A stretch of DNA of 64,000 nucleotides from Dendrolimus kikuchii (GCA_019925095.2 CM034392.1:26979887-27043886), one strand, 5' to 3'; shown: positions 1-9,090, numbered from the stretch's first letter. Translations and numbers: made by a program. Notes: a model not told the origin generated them from the letters alone.

Positions 1-188
1 CAGTTCCGTTGCGGGGTAGGCACGGACAACAGAGCGCCATTCAGGCTTATTCTTACACACCTCACTTGCTTCTTTGACATTCATAACTCTTGTCATGCAC
101 GCTCGTCAGTTCTTAAGGCTCCTGACATCACCTTCTGCTAGTACACGATCAATTTGATCATGGAAGGTGTGTCGTGGCCTTCCACGAA
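1..188 (-). mobile_element. Family A non-LTR 3' end, cut by window edge
   Basis: Minus-strand piece of the family A reverse-transcriptase C-terminus (see 57982-58578). It enters already inside the terminal block and breaks off after the 'ggaaggtgtgtcgtgg' segment. It reads gttgcgggg where most copies have cttgcgggg, and cacggacaac rather than cacgaacaac, a variant shared with the copy at 4371-4562. Confidence 0.85.
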
Positions 189-730
189 ATATAGCTGCGA
201 AATATCCATTTTAAATATACCAGCGAAAGTCTATACGTTTTACTCAACCTATAAATGTACTTTTAAGTTTTACTAATTACAGACAAAACTCATTTCTAGT
301 GCGAGCAAGTGATTATTTAAATAATGTAAGTAAATACGATATTTCAGGAGCCAAGCGGTGTCTAGCCTTAAACTTTCAACAATGACTAAGAATCTCGGTG
401 CCTTTGTTGCGTCTGCAGTTACTTTTAACCAATGGCTTATTCGTGAAAACTTGTCATTGGTTTTCTGTTGTTAATTATAGTGGTCTAATCAAATGTATTT
501 AGCTGTAGGTTTTCCATAAATAAATATTTGATTAAAGATTAAAGCAAGATGTTCGCGCCATGTTGAACTTTTGCGAGACGGGGTGTCGCCGCGAAGATCG
601 TGAAGTCTGGAAATTGCAACGCAAATAAACCGGCACACATATTTATTTATAACGTCTAGACAAATCCCGACTGAAATGTCACGTCTGCAGACTTGTCCCC
701 CGTGAATGAATAAGTAAGGAGTTATATTTA
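189..730. other. AT-rich sequence, nothing recognised
   Basis: No repeat family found elsewhere in the window and no convincing coding frame was seen. The 88-codon minus frame at 489-755 has no recognisable motif. Confidence 0.5.
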
Positions 731-957
731 GCACTAGCTGTACCCGCGACGCCATTTGTTTTCAAAGCCCCCCCGATTTTGAAACATTTTTCATTGCTGC
801 TCCACTCCTATTGGTCTTAGCGTGATGATATATAGCCTATAGCCTTCCTCGATAAATGGGCTATCCAACACTGAAAGAATTTTTCAAATCAGACCAGTAG
901 TTCCTGAGATTAGCGCGTTCAAACAAATAAAGTCTTCAGCTTTATATATTAGTATAA
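731..957 (-). mobile_element. Family D Helitron-like element
   Basis: Minus-oriented copy running from the 'actagctgtacccgcgac' end to 'tatattagtataagat'. The conserved middle (cctcgataaatgggctatcc and ctgagattagcgcgttcaaa) recurs at 25796, 27692, 47656 and 60764. The ends resemble the lepidopteran Lep1-type Helitron-like superfamily, which is a family-knowledge inference. Part of this copy (841-957) lies in the 192 bp block repeated at 1396. Confidence 0.7.
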
Positions 958-1032
958 GATTATTTATTTTGTTAGAATCCTTTTTGCGACTTCGTCTGCG
1001 CAAGTTGAATAAGAACGCTCAAAGTGGAAATT
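841..1032 (+). repeat. 192 bp direct repeat, left copy
   Basis: Identical to 1396-1587 except for three substitutions. It contains the distal half of a D element plus about 75 bp of flank. A minus-strand Jockey-type fragment with a poly-T start sits exactly between the two copies, so the pair behaves like an unusually long target-site duplication. Confidence 0.85.
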
Positions 1033-1395
1033 AATTTTTTTTTTTTTTTTTTTTTTTAATATCCACAATCAGTCGCAACCCGACTTTAAATGAATGGCTT
1101 GTGCTAATTTTTTTATTGATGAGTGTGTTCTCCATTGAGAACACTACTCTTTGTTTTATGGAGAAGTCCTCTCCTGTAACTTTTGGATATCATGCCTTTT
1201 CAGCCGAGATGGGTACGTACGCTGCACTAACTTGGCTGCCAATTTATTTACATGCAGAGCCAATCGACATTGGTAGCTCTTAGCAAGTTCTCGAATTTCT
1301 TCTTTTGTTGTTTTTACTCCGAGATGTTCGTGAATCTCGCTGTTTCTTATATACCAGGGTACACCTGAGATAGTGCGTAGTATGACCTACCTACC
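1033..1395 (-). mobile_element. 5'-truncated Jockey-type LINE insertion
   Basis: Read on the minus strand this is a coding tail (1156-1362), about 100 bp of 3' UTR and a poly-A tail (the T run near 1036-1058). It is flanked immediately on both sides by the 192 bp direct repeats. It breaks off on its 5' side at about 1395, as expected for incomplete target-primed reverse transcription. Confidence 0.75.
1156..1362 (-). pseudogene. Jockey-type reverse transcriptase ORF2 C-terminus
   Basis: Open minus-strand frame of 68 residues with its own stop, beginning inside the protein with no start codon. It reads PWYIRNSEIHEHLGV, later LALHVNKLAAKLVQ, and ends RLKRHDIQKLQERTSP. This order (PWY-RN, H-L-I/V, then a basic R-LKR tail) is how insect Jockey-clade ORF2 proteins end. 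The polymerase domain is absent, so it cannot be active. The plus-strand 60-codon frame at 1101-1283 is its shadow. Confidence 0.75.
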
Positions 1396-1587
1396 AGCCT
1401 TCCTCGATAAATAGGCTATCCAACACTGAAAGAATTTTTCAAATCAGTCCAGTAGTTCCTGAGATTAGCGCGTTCAAACAAATAAAGTCTTCAGCTTTAT
1501 ATATTAGTATAAGATTATTTATTTTGTTAGAATCCTTTTTGCGACTTCGTCTGCGCGAGTTGAATAAGAACGCTCAAAGTGGAAATT
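1396..1587 (+). repeat. 192 bp direct repeat, right copy
   Basis: Second copy of 841-1032, the same length to the base, with 3 of 192 positions different. The low divergence gives a rough age for the insertion between the copies. Confidence 0.85.
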
Positions 1588-1747
1588 CCAATATGCCTGT
1601 TTATATCTCGCACGTACCAATTTGAACAAATCATATAACCATCTTGCCCAGGACTGCAAGGGGTGCATGGCACCCAGGCGCAGGTGTCTATAGGAAGCAA
1701 GGCGATCGTCTTATAAGGGAATTATATAAAGGTATCAGTGGACGTTA

Positions 1748-2290
1748 TATGCTGCGTTTCCACGCTTGCCAAGGCTCGGCAAGCGTCCACAAGCCCCAAG
1801 CGTCCACATATCTCGCTTGGCATTTGGGAGTCGTTTACACGCTTGTGAATCCGTCAGTGTGTTACGTACATCCAAGCATGGCGGACGTCGAACTTGTATC
1901 GGCTATTACGTTTGGTTTAACCTACTTTTATTTCAAATACAAGCAAAGTAAAACAAAATCAAGGAAAGCCCGACGACCACGAAGATGGTGGATGATAAAG
2001 ATTCATAAAAATCGTACCCGGTAACTACTAAATTTTTCAGTTAAATTGGTATTTCGGTTACTTCAAAAAAATTTAGAAGGTGCCGGTGTATATGTATGTG
2101 CGGCTACTAAGCGCGCGTCAACGTGTGAACGCGTCGCAAGCGCCCTTTGATTTGTGTCCAAAAACCGACACTAGCCCGGATCGAATACAAGCGTCCACAA
2201 GCTCACACAAGCCAAGCCAAACGCCCTCTTTACACGCTTGTGCTTGTGGACGCTTGCCGAGCCTTGGCAAGCGTGGAAACGCAGCATAAC
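1748..2290 (+). mobile_element. Harbinger-like non-autonomous DNA element
   Basis: Inverted ends of about 46 bp: 'tgctgcgtttccacgc' from about 1750 and its complement ending near 2286, continuing through 'ttgccaaggctcggcaagc' and 'gtccacaagc'. The outer part of each end is itself an imperfect palindrome (gcttgcc...ggcaagc). Inside is a 48-codon frame resembling the start of a Harbinger-type nuclease. Flanks are AT-rich (ATA and TAA triplets) but do not give a clean 3 bp duplication. Confidence 0.65.
1878..2024 (+). pseudogene. Truncated HARBI1-like transposase N-terminus
   Basis: ATG at 1878 opens 48 codons: an acidic/hydrophobic start (MADVELVSAITFGL), a basic stretch (KSRKARRPRR) and a WW pair followed by HKNRTR, then a stop. 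A basic run leading into R-R-W-W is characteristic of the N-terminus of insect Harbinger nuclease-like proteins. The DDE catalytic domain is missing, so this is either an internal-deletion derivative or a residual N-terminal peptide. The upstream in-frame extension to 1644 crosses the inverted end and is not credible as the real start. Confidence 0.5.
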
Positions 2291-2326
2291 ACTCGACGAG
2301 CACTTTTAGCACACCTCGCCATCCCT

Positions 2327-2478
2327 CCAACAATTTAACAGTTTAAGAAACTTAGCATGTTGGCACAACCGATAGCGGATTGAAGTCATTGATAAACTAC
2401 TTTAATTACGAAGGTTATGAATGACAAGAATTTATTACATTATTGTTTGGACATTTTAGATAATATTTTATTAACAAT
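2327..2478 (+). repeat. Interspersed repeat L, copy 1
   Basis: Shares blocks 'caacaatttaacagttt', 'aaccgatagcggattgaag' and 'ttatgaatgacaagaat' with 10463-10590, in the same order. Identity unknown. Confidence 0.6.
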
Positions 2479-2496
2479 ATTATATTGTTATATATA

Positions 2497-2733
2497 GACG
2501 GCCTCTGTGGTTGAGCGGGCTAAGCCTTTGCGGGCCTACCTCACTGCAAAGCAGAGTCTCCGGGTTCGATTCCTGGTATAGTAAATTTCGGAAACGTATT
2601 TTCTCCGTTATTTACTATGGTCTGGGTGTCTGGGATCGACCCCAGAGTAGTACGTTGTTATATTACCCATAACACAAGCGTTACTTGCTTAATTTGGGGA
2701 TATACAATATGTGTGTTTGTCTGCCGATTATTA
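2497..2733 (+). mobile_element. tRNA-derived SINE (family E)
   Basis: RNA polymerase III promoter is readable: A box TGGTTGAGCGG at 2508-2518 and B box GGTTCGATTCC at 2563-2573. A non-tRNA body follows ('ttactatggtctgggtgtct', 'gcttaatttggggatataca') and the element ends in an ATT-repeat tail at 2729-2752. A reverse copy is at 29617-29863 and fragments lie at 14946 and 15236. Confidence 0.85.
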
Positions 2734-2763
2734 TTATTATATTATTATTATTTAAAGTTTTAC

Positions 2764-2907
2764 ATACATACATAACTTCACGCCAGTTCCCTTGCGGGGT
2801 AGGCACGAACGCCATTTAGGCTTATTCTTACACACCTCGCTTGCTTCTTTGACATTCATAGCTCTTGTCATGCACGCTCGTCTTTTCTTAAGGCTCCTGA
2901 CATCGCA
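2764..2907 (-). mobile_element. Family A 3' fragment
   Basis: Starts with the (ACATAC)n tail and ends after 'ctcctgacatcg'. A small deletion removes 'aacagagc' after 'cacgaacg'. Heavily 5'-truncated. Confidence 0.8.
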
Positions 2908-3005
2908 TGTAATACAATAAATCGAACACAGCAAAAATCCATCGCGTCTGCCAACATGAAAATAAAATGTAGTAAATACCGTCTATATGCAATTAAGACA
3001 TTTTG

Positions 3006-3266
3006 AAGGTAGTTTTTGGCGGGAACTGAAAGGGGACGTTGTGCTGTGCAGTTTTATTTTCTAAAAGTGTGTAAAATCACTCTTTAATGAACGATAGTTG
3101 TAGGATATTGATAGTTTTTGAGTAGTAATTATGTGTTTTTGTGAGAAATGTGAACTGTATAGTCAAATGTGGCCTTTCGAGTTTTCACATGAACTCCGTT
3201 ATACGGCGTTGATTGTAGCCTACAATACAATTGCGTCCGGCTTAAAGGCCTAGTTGCCAGGCCATA
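3006..3266 (+). repeat. Repeat G, copy 1
   Basis: About 260 bp from 'gtttttggcgggaactg' to 'ggcctagttgccaggcc'. Copies lie at 13060-13318, beside the transposase, and at 30334-30605. Here it directly precedes sequence homologous to the region left of the transposase, so the order is rotated relative to that locus. Confidence 0.7.
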
Positions 3267-3279
3267 ATAAAAAAATGAG

Positions 3280-3385
3280 ATTTTGAATTATATTCTACAC
3301 AATTATCAAATCATATTAGAGATAAATATTGTTAAATAAAATTATGATAAATTATAGAGAACTATTCTATACAAAACAGGCGCTG
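3280..3385 (+). repeat. Transposase-locus left-flank homolog, part 1
   Basis: Matches 11215-11290 (attatagagaactat..tacaaaacaggcgc). It ends at 'acaggcgct', which is repeated at 3857-3865; the 480 bp between them looks like a later insertion with a 9 bp duplication. Confidence 0.6.
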
Positions 3386-3468
3386 TTTGATTAATATACT
3401 AAATTAAAAAGTCTGTGCTGATTTCACTTGTATATTTTGTGTTTTACAGCTTTTTATGTTTATAATTT

Positions 3469-3737
3469 ATATATCGAGGGTTGAAAGGCTATTTGTTTTA
3501 AGCGACATTTTGTGTGGGACTTAATAACACAATGGGTTTTTTTTATCCTAATGTCTCAACTTAAAGAAATATAAAGAATGTGATTTCTAGTTTCAATCTA
3601 TAGATGTTCTTTTTTTAAGTATGATACATAGTTCGTTAGTGATGTGTTTTTCTGGGTCATTTGAAACTTCAAACTTTACTCCCGATAATTTTTTAAAATG
3701 TCGTTTAAAACAAATAGCCTTTCACCCATCGATATAT
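3469..3737. mobile_element. MITE with about 40 bp inverted ends
   Basis: Left end 'atatatcga.ggttgaaaggc' continues through 'tatttgttttaa.cgacatttt'; the complement of that string closes the element at 3737 with only a few mismatches. No coding capacity. Flanking duplication not identified. Confidence 0.7.
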
Positions 3738-3857
3738 TATTTATGAGTAATATTTATGTTAGACGTATGTAAGGCGAGTGACATGTGTGATTTATAATAA
3801 TATTATAAAGTAATGAAATGAGGTTGTAATGATTCAAAAAGTTCTGTTTATCGCAGA

Positions 3858-4231
3858 CAGGCGCTAATCACAGAATAAATAAAAATGTAACATTATTATT
3901 CAATTAAGGAAATGGCCGATTGTATCGTTTAGAAATAAGAGGGTACATAACAAAATTAATTATTAACCTTAAAAAGAAACATGACAAGAACAATTATGCA
4001 ACTAAATAAATGTAACATTAGTTTACGTAACTAATAATAATATAGCACATGATGCTCTTGTAAAACATAACGGTGTTACGCTTGCATAAGATTAGTGCGA
4101 TAGGAGCAACCGGCGATTTAATAGATACACTGGCAGCCCAGTTTATGCGCGGTTCAGTGACTGTGGGCCTGTTGGACTGGTTCCACCGGTAGACGAGCCT
4201 CGCCGCCGGCGCGGGCTAAATATGGCGCCTG
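3858..4231. mobile_element. Short deletion derivative related to the transposase locus
   Basis: Begins CAGGCGCTAATC and ends GGCGCCTG. The same inverted pair brackets the transposase at 11281-12906 (CAGGCGCCAATC ... GGCGCCTG). Inside the left end the two loci share 'ttattattcaattaag', 'gaccgattgta'-like and 'taaccttaa' blocks. The coding region is replaced by about 170 bp of GC-rich sequence. No flanking TA duplication is visible, so true ends are uncertain. Confidence 0.5.
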
Positions 4232-4370
4232 TCCTCTCGCAAATATCAATAGGAATACAGGTTTTGTGCAATTTAAAACAGTAATAAGGCTGACTTTAGA
4301 TAACTCATTTTATTTTTAAATATCCCTCCAGGAGACCTTTTAGAAAATGAGACCTCTGAACATATATAAC

Positions 4371-4562
4371 TTCACGCCAGTTCCCTTGCGGGGTAGGCAC
4401 GGACAACAGAGCGCCATTTAGGCTTATTCTTACACACCTCACTTGCTTCTTTAACATTCATAACTTTTGTCATTCACGCTCGTCTGTTCTTAAGGTTCCT
4501 GACATCACCTTCTGTTAGTACACGATCAATTTGATCATGGAAGGTGTGTCGTGGCCTTCCAC
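4371..4562 (-). mobile_element. Family A 3' fragment
   Basis: Runs from 'ataacttcacgcc' to 'ggccttccaccc'. Carries the cacggacaac variant also seen at 1-188. Confidence 0.85.
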
Positions 4563-4689
4563 CCAAACAAACCCAGCAAAAACCAGCTGCCAGACCTCAA
4601 GACACTGTGAGCTCTTTCTGCGTACAACGGAACACAAACCAACTTGACTGATAATTACTTTTATTTTTCCTTCCACCCATTTTAATATT

Positions 4690-5016
4690 ATATAAAATTA
4701 TTAGAGCTAGGCATGTTTGCTGAAGAGTTTCTTGCGCCGCTTCTTCTCTTCAAGCCATAACATGTTGCGAAGCGGTAGTAAATTAGATTAGGCTCCCATA
4801 GAGTAAATAATAACCATAAACAAAATTAAAATTAAATAATTAAAATTAACAAGTTGGCGGTAGGCTAAATAAAACTTTAACAATACTCGTTGACACTTGA
4901 CATCTTTGTCTTCCGTGATCACGGCCACTGAAAAGTGGCCGAAACGTCGGAAAAACCAAAATCAAATAAAATTACTGCGCTTAAGACCGTTAAAACGTAG
5001 TTTTATTAATAAAAGC
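4690..5016 (-). mobile_element. Penelope-like fold-back element, copy 1
   Basis: Reverse copy of the 37395-37700 / 48468-48777 family. It contains the palindrome ccgtgatcacgg immediately followed by ggccact-gaaa-agtggcc, a 7 bp stem closed by a GAAA loop, then gaaacgtcgg. The far end includes 'gaagagtttcttgcgccgc'. A tail of this kind after GIY-YIG type elements is what suggests Penelope; no protein domain is present here. Confidence 0.5.
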
Positions 5017-5316
5017 GTATTAAGAACTTCTTACTTATTTCTACTAACTTAAAAGTTGCTAGAACAAATGCACGTAATCATTTCTTCTAGAGCTCGGGTC
5101 GTCGCTATAATTTAAATTTTAATTATAACACTGTCTCTATAATTACATCTAACGACTAGAGACGACGACATTTAACGTAGTAGAGTTGCGCAAGTAATTA
5201 TTTCAACTACTGGTTAGTTTTAACCGTCGTGTGAAGTGTGGGAAGAGGGTTGAAAGCTATAGAAAACATAACTACAGTTATACAAGAAGATAAAATTAAC
5301 CATAAATTTGCACATA

Positions 5317-5505
5317 GAAGCCGTGATAGCTTCGTGGGTGTCTCGATTGATGCTGATGATTCTAATCCTGGCCGGGAAGCATGCACGAGTCAGTAGTTTT
5401 CTGACCTAATATGCAAATTGTTACAATTATCACGTTCTGAGTGTAAAGCAAAACATCATGTGAAACTTGCTAATTATCCTTGAACAAGCGTAGCGGATGT
5501 AGGTC
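5317..5505 (+). mobile_element. Degenerate tRNA-SINE (family S2)
   Basis: Diverged copy of 13432-13690: 'gatgattctaatcctggccggga' replaces the B-box region and 'ttttctgacctaatatgcaaattgttacaa' matches the body. Pol III boxes are decayed. Confidence 0.55.
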
Positions 5506-5645
5506 CTGTCTTTCTAAAAACTAAGAGATCCGAGTCCACAAGTGGAACGTCTATTGGATATTATTATTAATCGAAAATTCAAGCCATTACTGGGGCTGTA
5601 GTCGCGTAATTTTTGTATTTGCATCCCGTAAATAATGTTCAATAC

Positions 5646-5786
5646 TTTTTTTATTTTTATTGCAGGAATTCAGTAGACAGGCAGACGGCCCACTTGTTGG
5701 AAAGCGGTTATCATCGCCTATGGACATTTGCAACACCAAAGGTGCTACAAATGCGCTTCTGCTCTCTTAAAGGAGACTGGATCTTG
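5646..5786 (-). mobile_element. Family B fragment, tail half
   Basis: Minus copy from the tail (tttttattgcaggaattcag) to 'gagactggatctt'; the head half is missing. Confidence 0.8.
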
Positions 5787-5799
5787 ACGTGCATGTGAC

Positions 5800-6057
5800 A
5801 TGGGAGATCTGGACTTTGACCTTATATTCATCTCTTAACCCTGCTGTTTCTATCCTTAAAATTTAATTCAAATCCTATGAGCTCTTTCAAAGTATATGTA
5901 AGACAAATTTCCAAAGTTCACCCAAGTAATAATTCTAAAAATGGTCGTTTAGGGTTAGGTGTGGTAGAAATGACGGTATTATATTAAGTACTTTGCCTCT
6001 ATTTTGAAATTAAAGGCAGTGCATTTTATTTTCATAGTATAAAGTAGGTATGGTAAA
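5800..6057. other. Unassigned sequence
   Basis: No repeat match inside the window and no coding signal seen. Confidence 0.4.
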
Positions 6058-6228
6058 GTAGACCAACAGGTTGGTCATCCCAAGTATCGCTGGAAGGATA
6101 GAGTGGAAACTGACCTGACCGCACTACAAGCCTACAACTAGAAAGACACTGCGCAGGAAAGAGAGAAGTTGCGTGCTCTCGTTTCGGAGGCCAAGACTTA
6201 CTTTGGGTCGCTGAGCCAACGGAGTTAG
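6058..6228 (+). pseudogene. Non-LTR reverse transcriptase C-terminus with one in-frame stop
   Basis: Reads GHPKYRWKDRVETDLTALQ, then ends LRALVSEAKTYFGSLSQRS followed by a stop and a TTAG-repeat tail. 'G-P-R-RW-D-VE-DL ... LV-EAKTHFGS' is a common ending of insect RTE-like LINE proteins. A TAG at 6139-6141 stands where that family has a tryptophan (TGG), a single-base nonsense change. It is a different family from A. Confidence 0.7.
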
Positions 6229-6288
6229 TTAGTTAGTATAAAGTAGGTAAAATGTAACCATGTATGAATAAGCTACATGTCTGAGCCT

Positions 6289-6600
6289 TTTTTTTATGGC
6301 AGGAGTTCAGCAGACAGGCAGACGGCCCACTTTATGGAAAGCGGTTACCATCGCCTATGGACATTTGCAACACCAAAGGTGCTACAAATGCGCTGGTGCT
6401 CTCTTAAGGGAGACTGGAACCTGGTCACTAATGCCGGAACACAACTCAAGGTTTTTATGGCGGCATACTCTAGACCAGGGGTGGTCGCCATCGAGTCTAG
6501 CAAATACACTACCACCTGGCTGTGGGTTGTTTGGTCGCCTCGTACGACAGGCCGCCCGGCCGCAGGAAATTGTATTCTTTCTCCGTTCATGCACGGATAG
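6289..6600 (-). mobile_element. Family B, near-complete
   Basis: Tail at 6289 (ttttttatggcaggagttcag), head ends at 6600 (ccgttcatgcacggat). Several overlapping 70-107 codon frames in both directions across this copy are shadows of the repeat. Confidence 0.85.
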
Positions 6601-7008
6601 ATTAGTATAGCATTAAGTATTAGTTCAAGTATTAAGTTATCGCCTAAGATATTAACTGAAGTTAAAGCGGTAAACTATTCCAACACTATACCATTTAAAA
6701 TTCAGGGTCAACACAACAAAAGTAACTTAATATTTTAGTTCATTTTCTACTTAACATAAGTATTGTTTTGTCGTGTTGTGCTATGTTTAGTGATGACGAT
6801 GTATGAAATCAGATAACAGAAATAAACTGTGGTTACGATCGTTTCTATGAATGTGTTTATCATTGACCTGGTTTGAAGATAAATTGTCTTGATGTTGAGT
6901 TTAAGGTCTGACATATGCGATTCGTATTAAATTTTACTAGATCAACTTCCTGTCTAGGTGAATCTGGTGCGTTTGTAAATTTTGGTTAGCTAATCGCATA
7001 ACATATTT
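6601..7008. other. Unassigned AT-rich sequence
   Basis: Nothing recognisable on either strand. Confidence 0.4.
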
Positions 7009-7333
7009 GTGCAGGAACGGAGAAAGAATACAATTTCCAGGCAGCTTGTCGTAAGAGGTGACAAAAGAACCCACAGCCAGGTGGGAAGGTATTTACCCGT
7101 TTGGATGGCTACCACCGCTAATCTAAAGTATGCCGCCATAACAATCTTGAGTTGTGTTCCAGCATTCGTGGCCACGTGGCAGATTGGGAATCTGTCCAGT
7201 CTCCCTTTAGAGAGCGGCAGCACATTGCTAGCACCTTTGGTATTACAAATGTCCATAGGCGATGATAACCGCTTTCCATTAGGTGGATAGTCTGCCTGTT
7301 TGCTGAACTCCTGCAATAAAAATAAAAAAATAA
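7009..7333 (+). mobile_element. Family B copy
   Basis: Head 'gtgcaggaacggag' at 7010; the segment after 'atttcc' has lost about 10 bp (aggcagcttgtcg instead of tgcggccgggcggcctgtcg). Tail 'caataaaaataaaaaaat' ends near 7333. Confidence 0.85.
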
Positions 7334-7509
7334 ACTATTTTGCGGCCGAGCAAGGAAGCTCAAGATTTTTATTTAAGAAATTCAGTCATAGGCAATTAAT
7401 AGCGACACAATCTTGTATGTAATGAAAATTTCTTTCATAAATTAATAACGACACTGTATGTAAGTAATTGTACTGTATATGACGTATCTATCGCCATTGT
7501 CATTTCAAT

Positions 7510-7619
7510 TAATTACTTGAGTTCTCTGGAAGAGATCGCTTTTTAGCGATAAGACCCTTTTTGCACAATTGCTATATAGTTTTAATCTGTAGTTTATTTT
7601 TGTATTGTTGTACAATAAA
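7510..7619 (+). mobile_element. Family K LINE 3' UTR fragment
   Basis: 'tctggaagagatcgctttttagcgataagacc' followed by 'caataaag'. This 3' UTR signature (agcgat stem-loop, then AATAAAG) occurs also at 8477, 20155, 53262 and 56180. Confidence 0.65.
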
Positions 7620-7859
7620 GACCTATCATGTAAATGTCCCACTGTACATTTTAATGTGGTTGGAAGTTGTCATACTCATCACCTCAGATCATCGGAAAAC
7701 ATAGGTCTGGAAACACCTGTAAATCACTCACGATATTACAATAAATCCTTCACAGTTCATGCAGTGTACCAGTGGAATGGGCTACCTGTGAAAATCAGGC
7801 GTGCCCAGTCTCTTCAGGCGTTCAACAGACTCATGCAGGATCATTACCTCGGGTTCTAA
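7620..7859 (+). pseudogene. Family K reverse transcriptase ORF C-terminus
   Basis: About 80 codons with natural stop, no start of its own. Core motif: HLRSSENIGLETPVNHSRYY, then SFTVHAVYQWNGLPVKIRR and a final AFNRLMQDHY. 'R-Y--SF----V-LWN-LP--IR---S---F' is the usual C-terminal ending of CR1/Jockey-group ORF2 proteins. Relatives at 35896, 53447 and 56502 are on the minus strand. Confidence 0.75.
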
Positions 7860-8584
7860 AGTCAATCATAACATCTTCATCTATCCTATATTTACGTAAT
7901 TCTATACATTATTAATATGATTATTATTTATGTATATATCAATTTTTGTCTTATTTCTATGTCTATTACACTTGCCATTTCAAAATTTTATACATACATA
8001 CATAACTTCACGCCAGTTCCCTTGCGGGGTAGGCACGAACAACAGAGCGCCATTTAGGCCCATTCTTACACACCTCACTTGCTTCTTAGACATTCATAAC
8101 TCTTGTCATGCACACTCGTCTGTTCTTAAGGCTCCTGACATCACCCTCCGCTAGTACACGATCAATTTGGATCATGGAAGGTGTGTCGTGGCCTTCCACG
8201 ACTTCTGCATCCATCCACTTTTGCATTGTATATCTGTTTAGTCATTCTTTCATCATGCATTCTTTCCACATGCCCGATCCACCGGAGCATTCCTTTCCTT
8301 ACCTTCACCCCGACACTCTCTTTCAGACCAGCTCTCTTTCTTACTTCGGTATTACGAACGCGGTCCGCGAGCGTCACCCCGCAGATTTTCAAAATTTTAT
8401 ATATATATAATTTTATTTTTATCCTAGTTATATTGCAAAACCCACATGTTACACAATTTTTCTCTAATCCATCCTAAGGTTGTCTGGAAGAAATTTAGTG
8501 ATAAGACCGCCTATTGTCTTCTGTACCTGAACTTCTTGAATCGTATCTTAATGTTATGCAATAAAGTATATTCTATTCTATTCT
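7860..8584 (+). mobile_element. Family K 3' UTR with nested A, (TTCTA)n tail
   Basis: 3' UTR of the element whose coding end is at 7620-7859. A family A copy (7992-8386) is inserted in it. UTR resumes with 'aggttgtctggaagaaattt', 'gcaataaagtatattc' and a TTCTA-repeat tail ending at 8584. Confidence 0.75.
7992..8386 (-). mobile_element. Family A, nested in family K
   Basis: Flanked by the 14 bp duplication TTTCAAAATTTTAT (7978-7991 and 8387-8400). The copy covers the tail to the 'gcgagcgtcaccccgcag' region. Its encoded frame (76 codons, 8162-8392) ends inside the duplication. Confidence 0.9.
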
Positions 8585-8585
8585 A

Positions 8586-9054
8586 AGTAATTGTACAATA
8601 CTTCACCATCGGCACTTGGAATCAGCAAGACATAAATGACATCTGGTGCATTCTACTTATTTCCTTAAACGGTTTAATCACACGTCATTTTCCCTCGTAA
8701 CAAAAACTTGTCTATCCATCCCATGATGGTATATTTCATGCAAGTATTTGGGCTACGTATGTTGACAAAAGCCTTGCAAGGCATAAGCCGGTCGATAGAA
8801 TGCGCCAGACGGGAGACTTTCGATCGGGTTCATTGAATGCGACAGGTGTGATTGCTAAACAGAACCATATTGGGTCGTTTATGGGTTGGGAACTTGTAAA
8901 AAGGGAGAAAAACTTGGACCAAGTGCTCTGCAGTTTCTTTTCGTTGAATTTTTTTTTGTATTGATTTCTTTGATATCATTGGAACGCTTTTTACTGATGT
9001 TCATTTATCTATTCTATAAATAATCGAATTTATAAATAAAGAATGTTAAAATAC
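8586..9054. other. Unassigned, apparently low-copy sequence
   Basis: Nothing recognisable, no frame with a known motif, and no match to other parts of the window. One of the few candidates for unique host DNA. Confidence 0.4.
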
Positions 9055-9090
9055 AAGGTGGGTACAAATGTTTACATTTGTACCCACCTT
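9055..9090. repeat. Perfect 16 bp inverted repeat, 4-nt loop
   Basis: aaggtgggtacaaatg / loop ttta / cattt...acctt: all 16 pairs match. Too short for a transposon and not part of any family seen here. Confidence 0.9.

Noticed and set aside
2501..2580. Possible genuine tRNA gene
   Set aside because: A and B boxes are good, but the cloverleaf does not close and a SINE body and tail follow; a second copy confirms it is a SINE.
4117..4231. GC-rich patch as a host CpG-island promoter
   Set aside because: It sits within the CAGGCGC-bracketed element related to the transposase locus, whose upstream side is similarly GC-rich.
6277..6610. Several overlapping 70-107 codon frames on both strands
   Set aside because: They fall entirely inside a family B repeat and recur, shifted or broken, in other B copies; no codon pattern or motif supports them.
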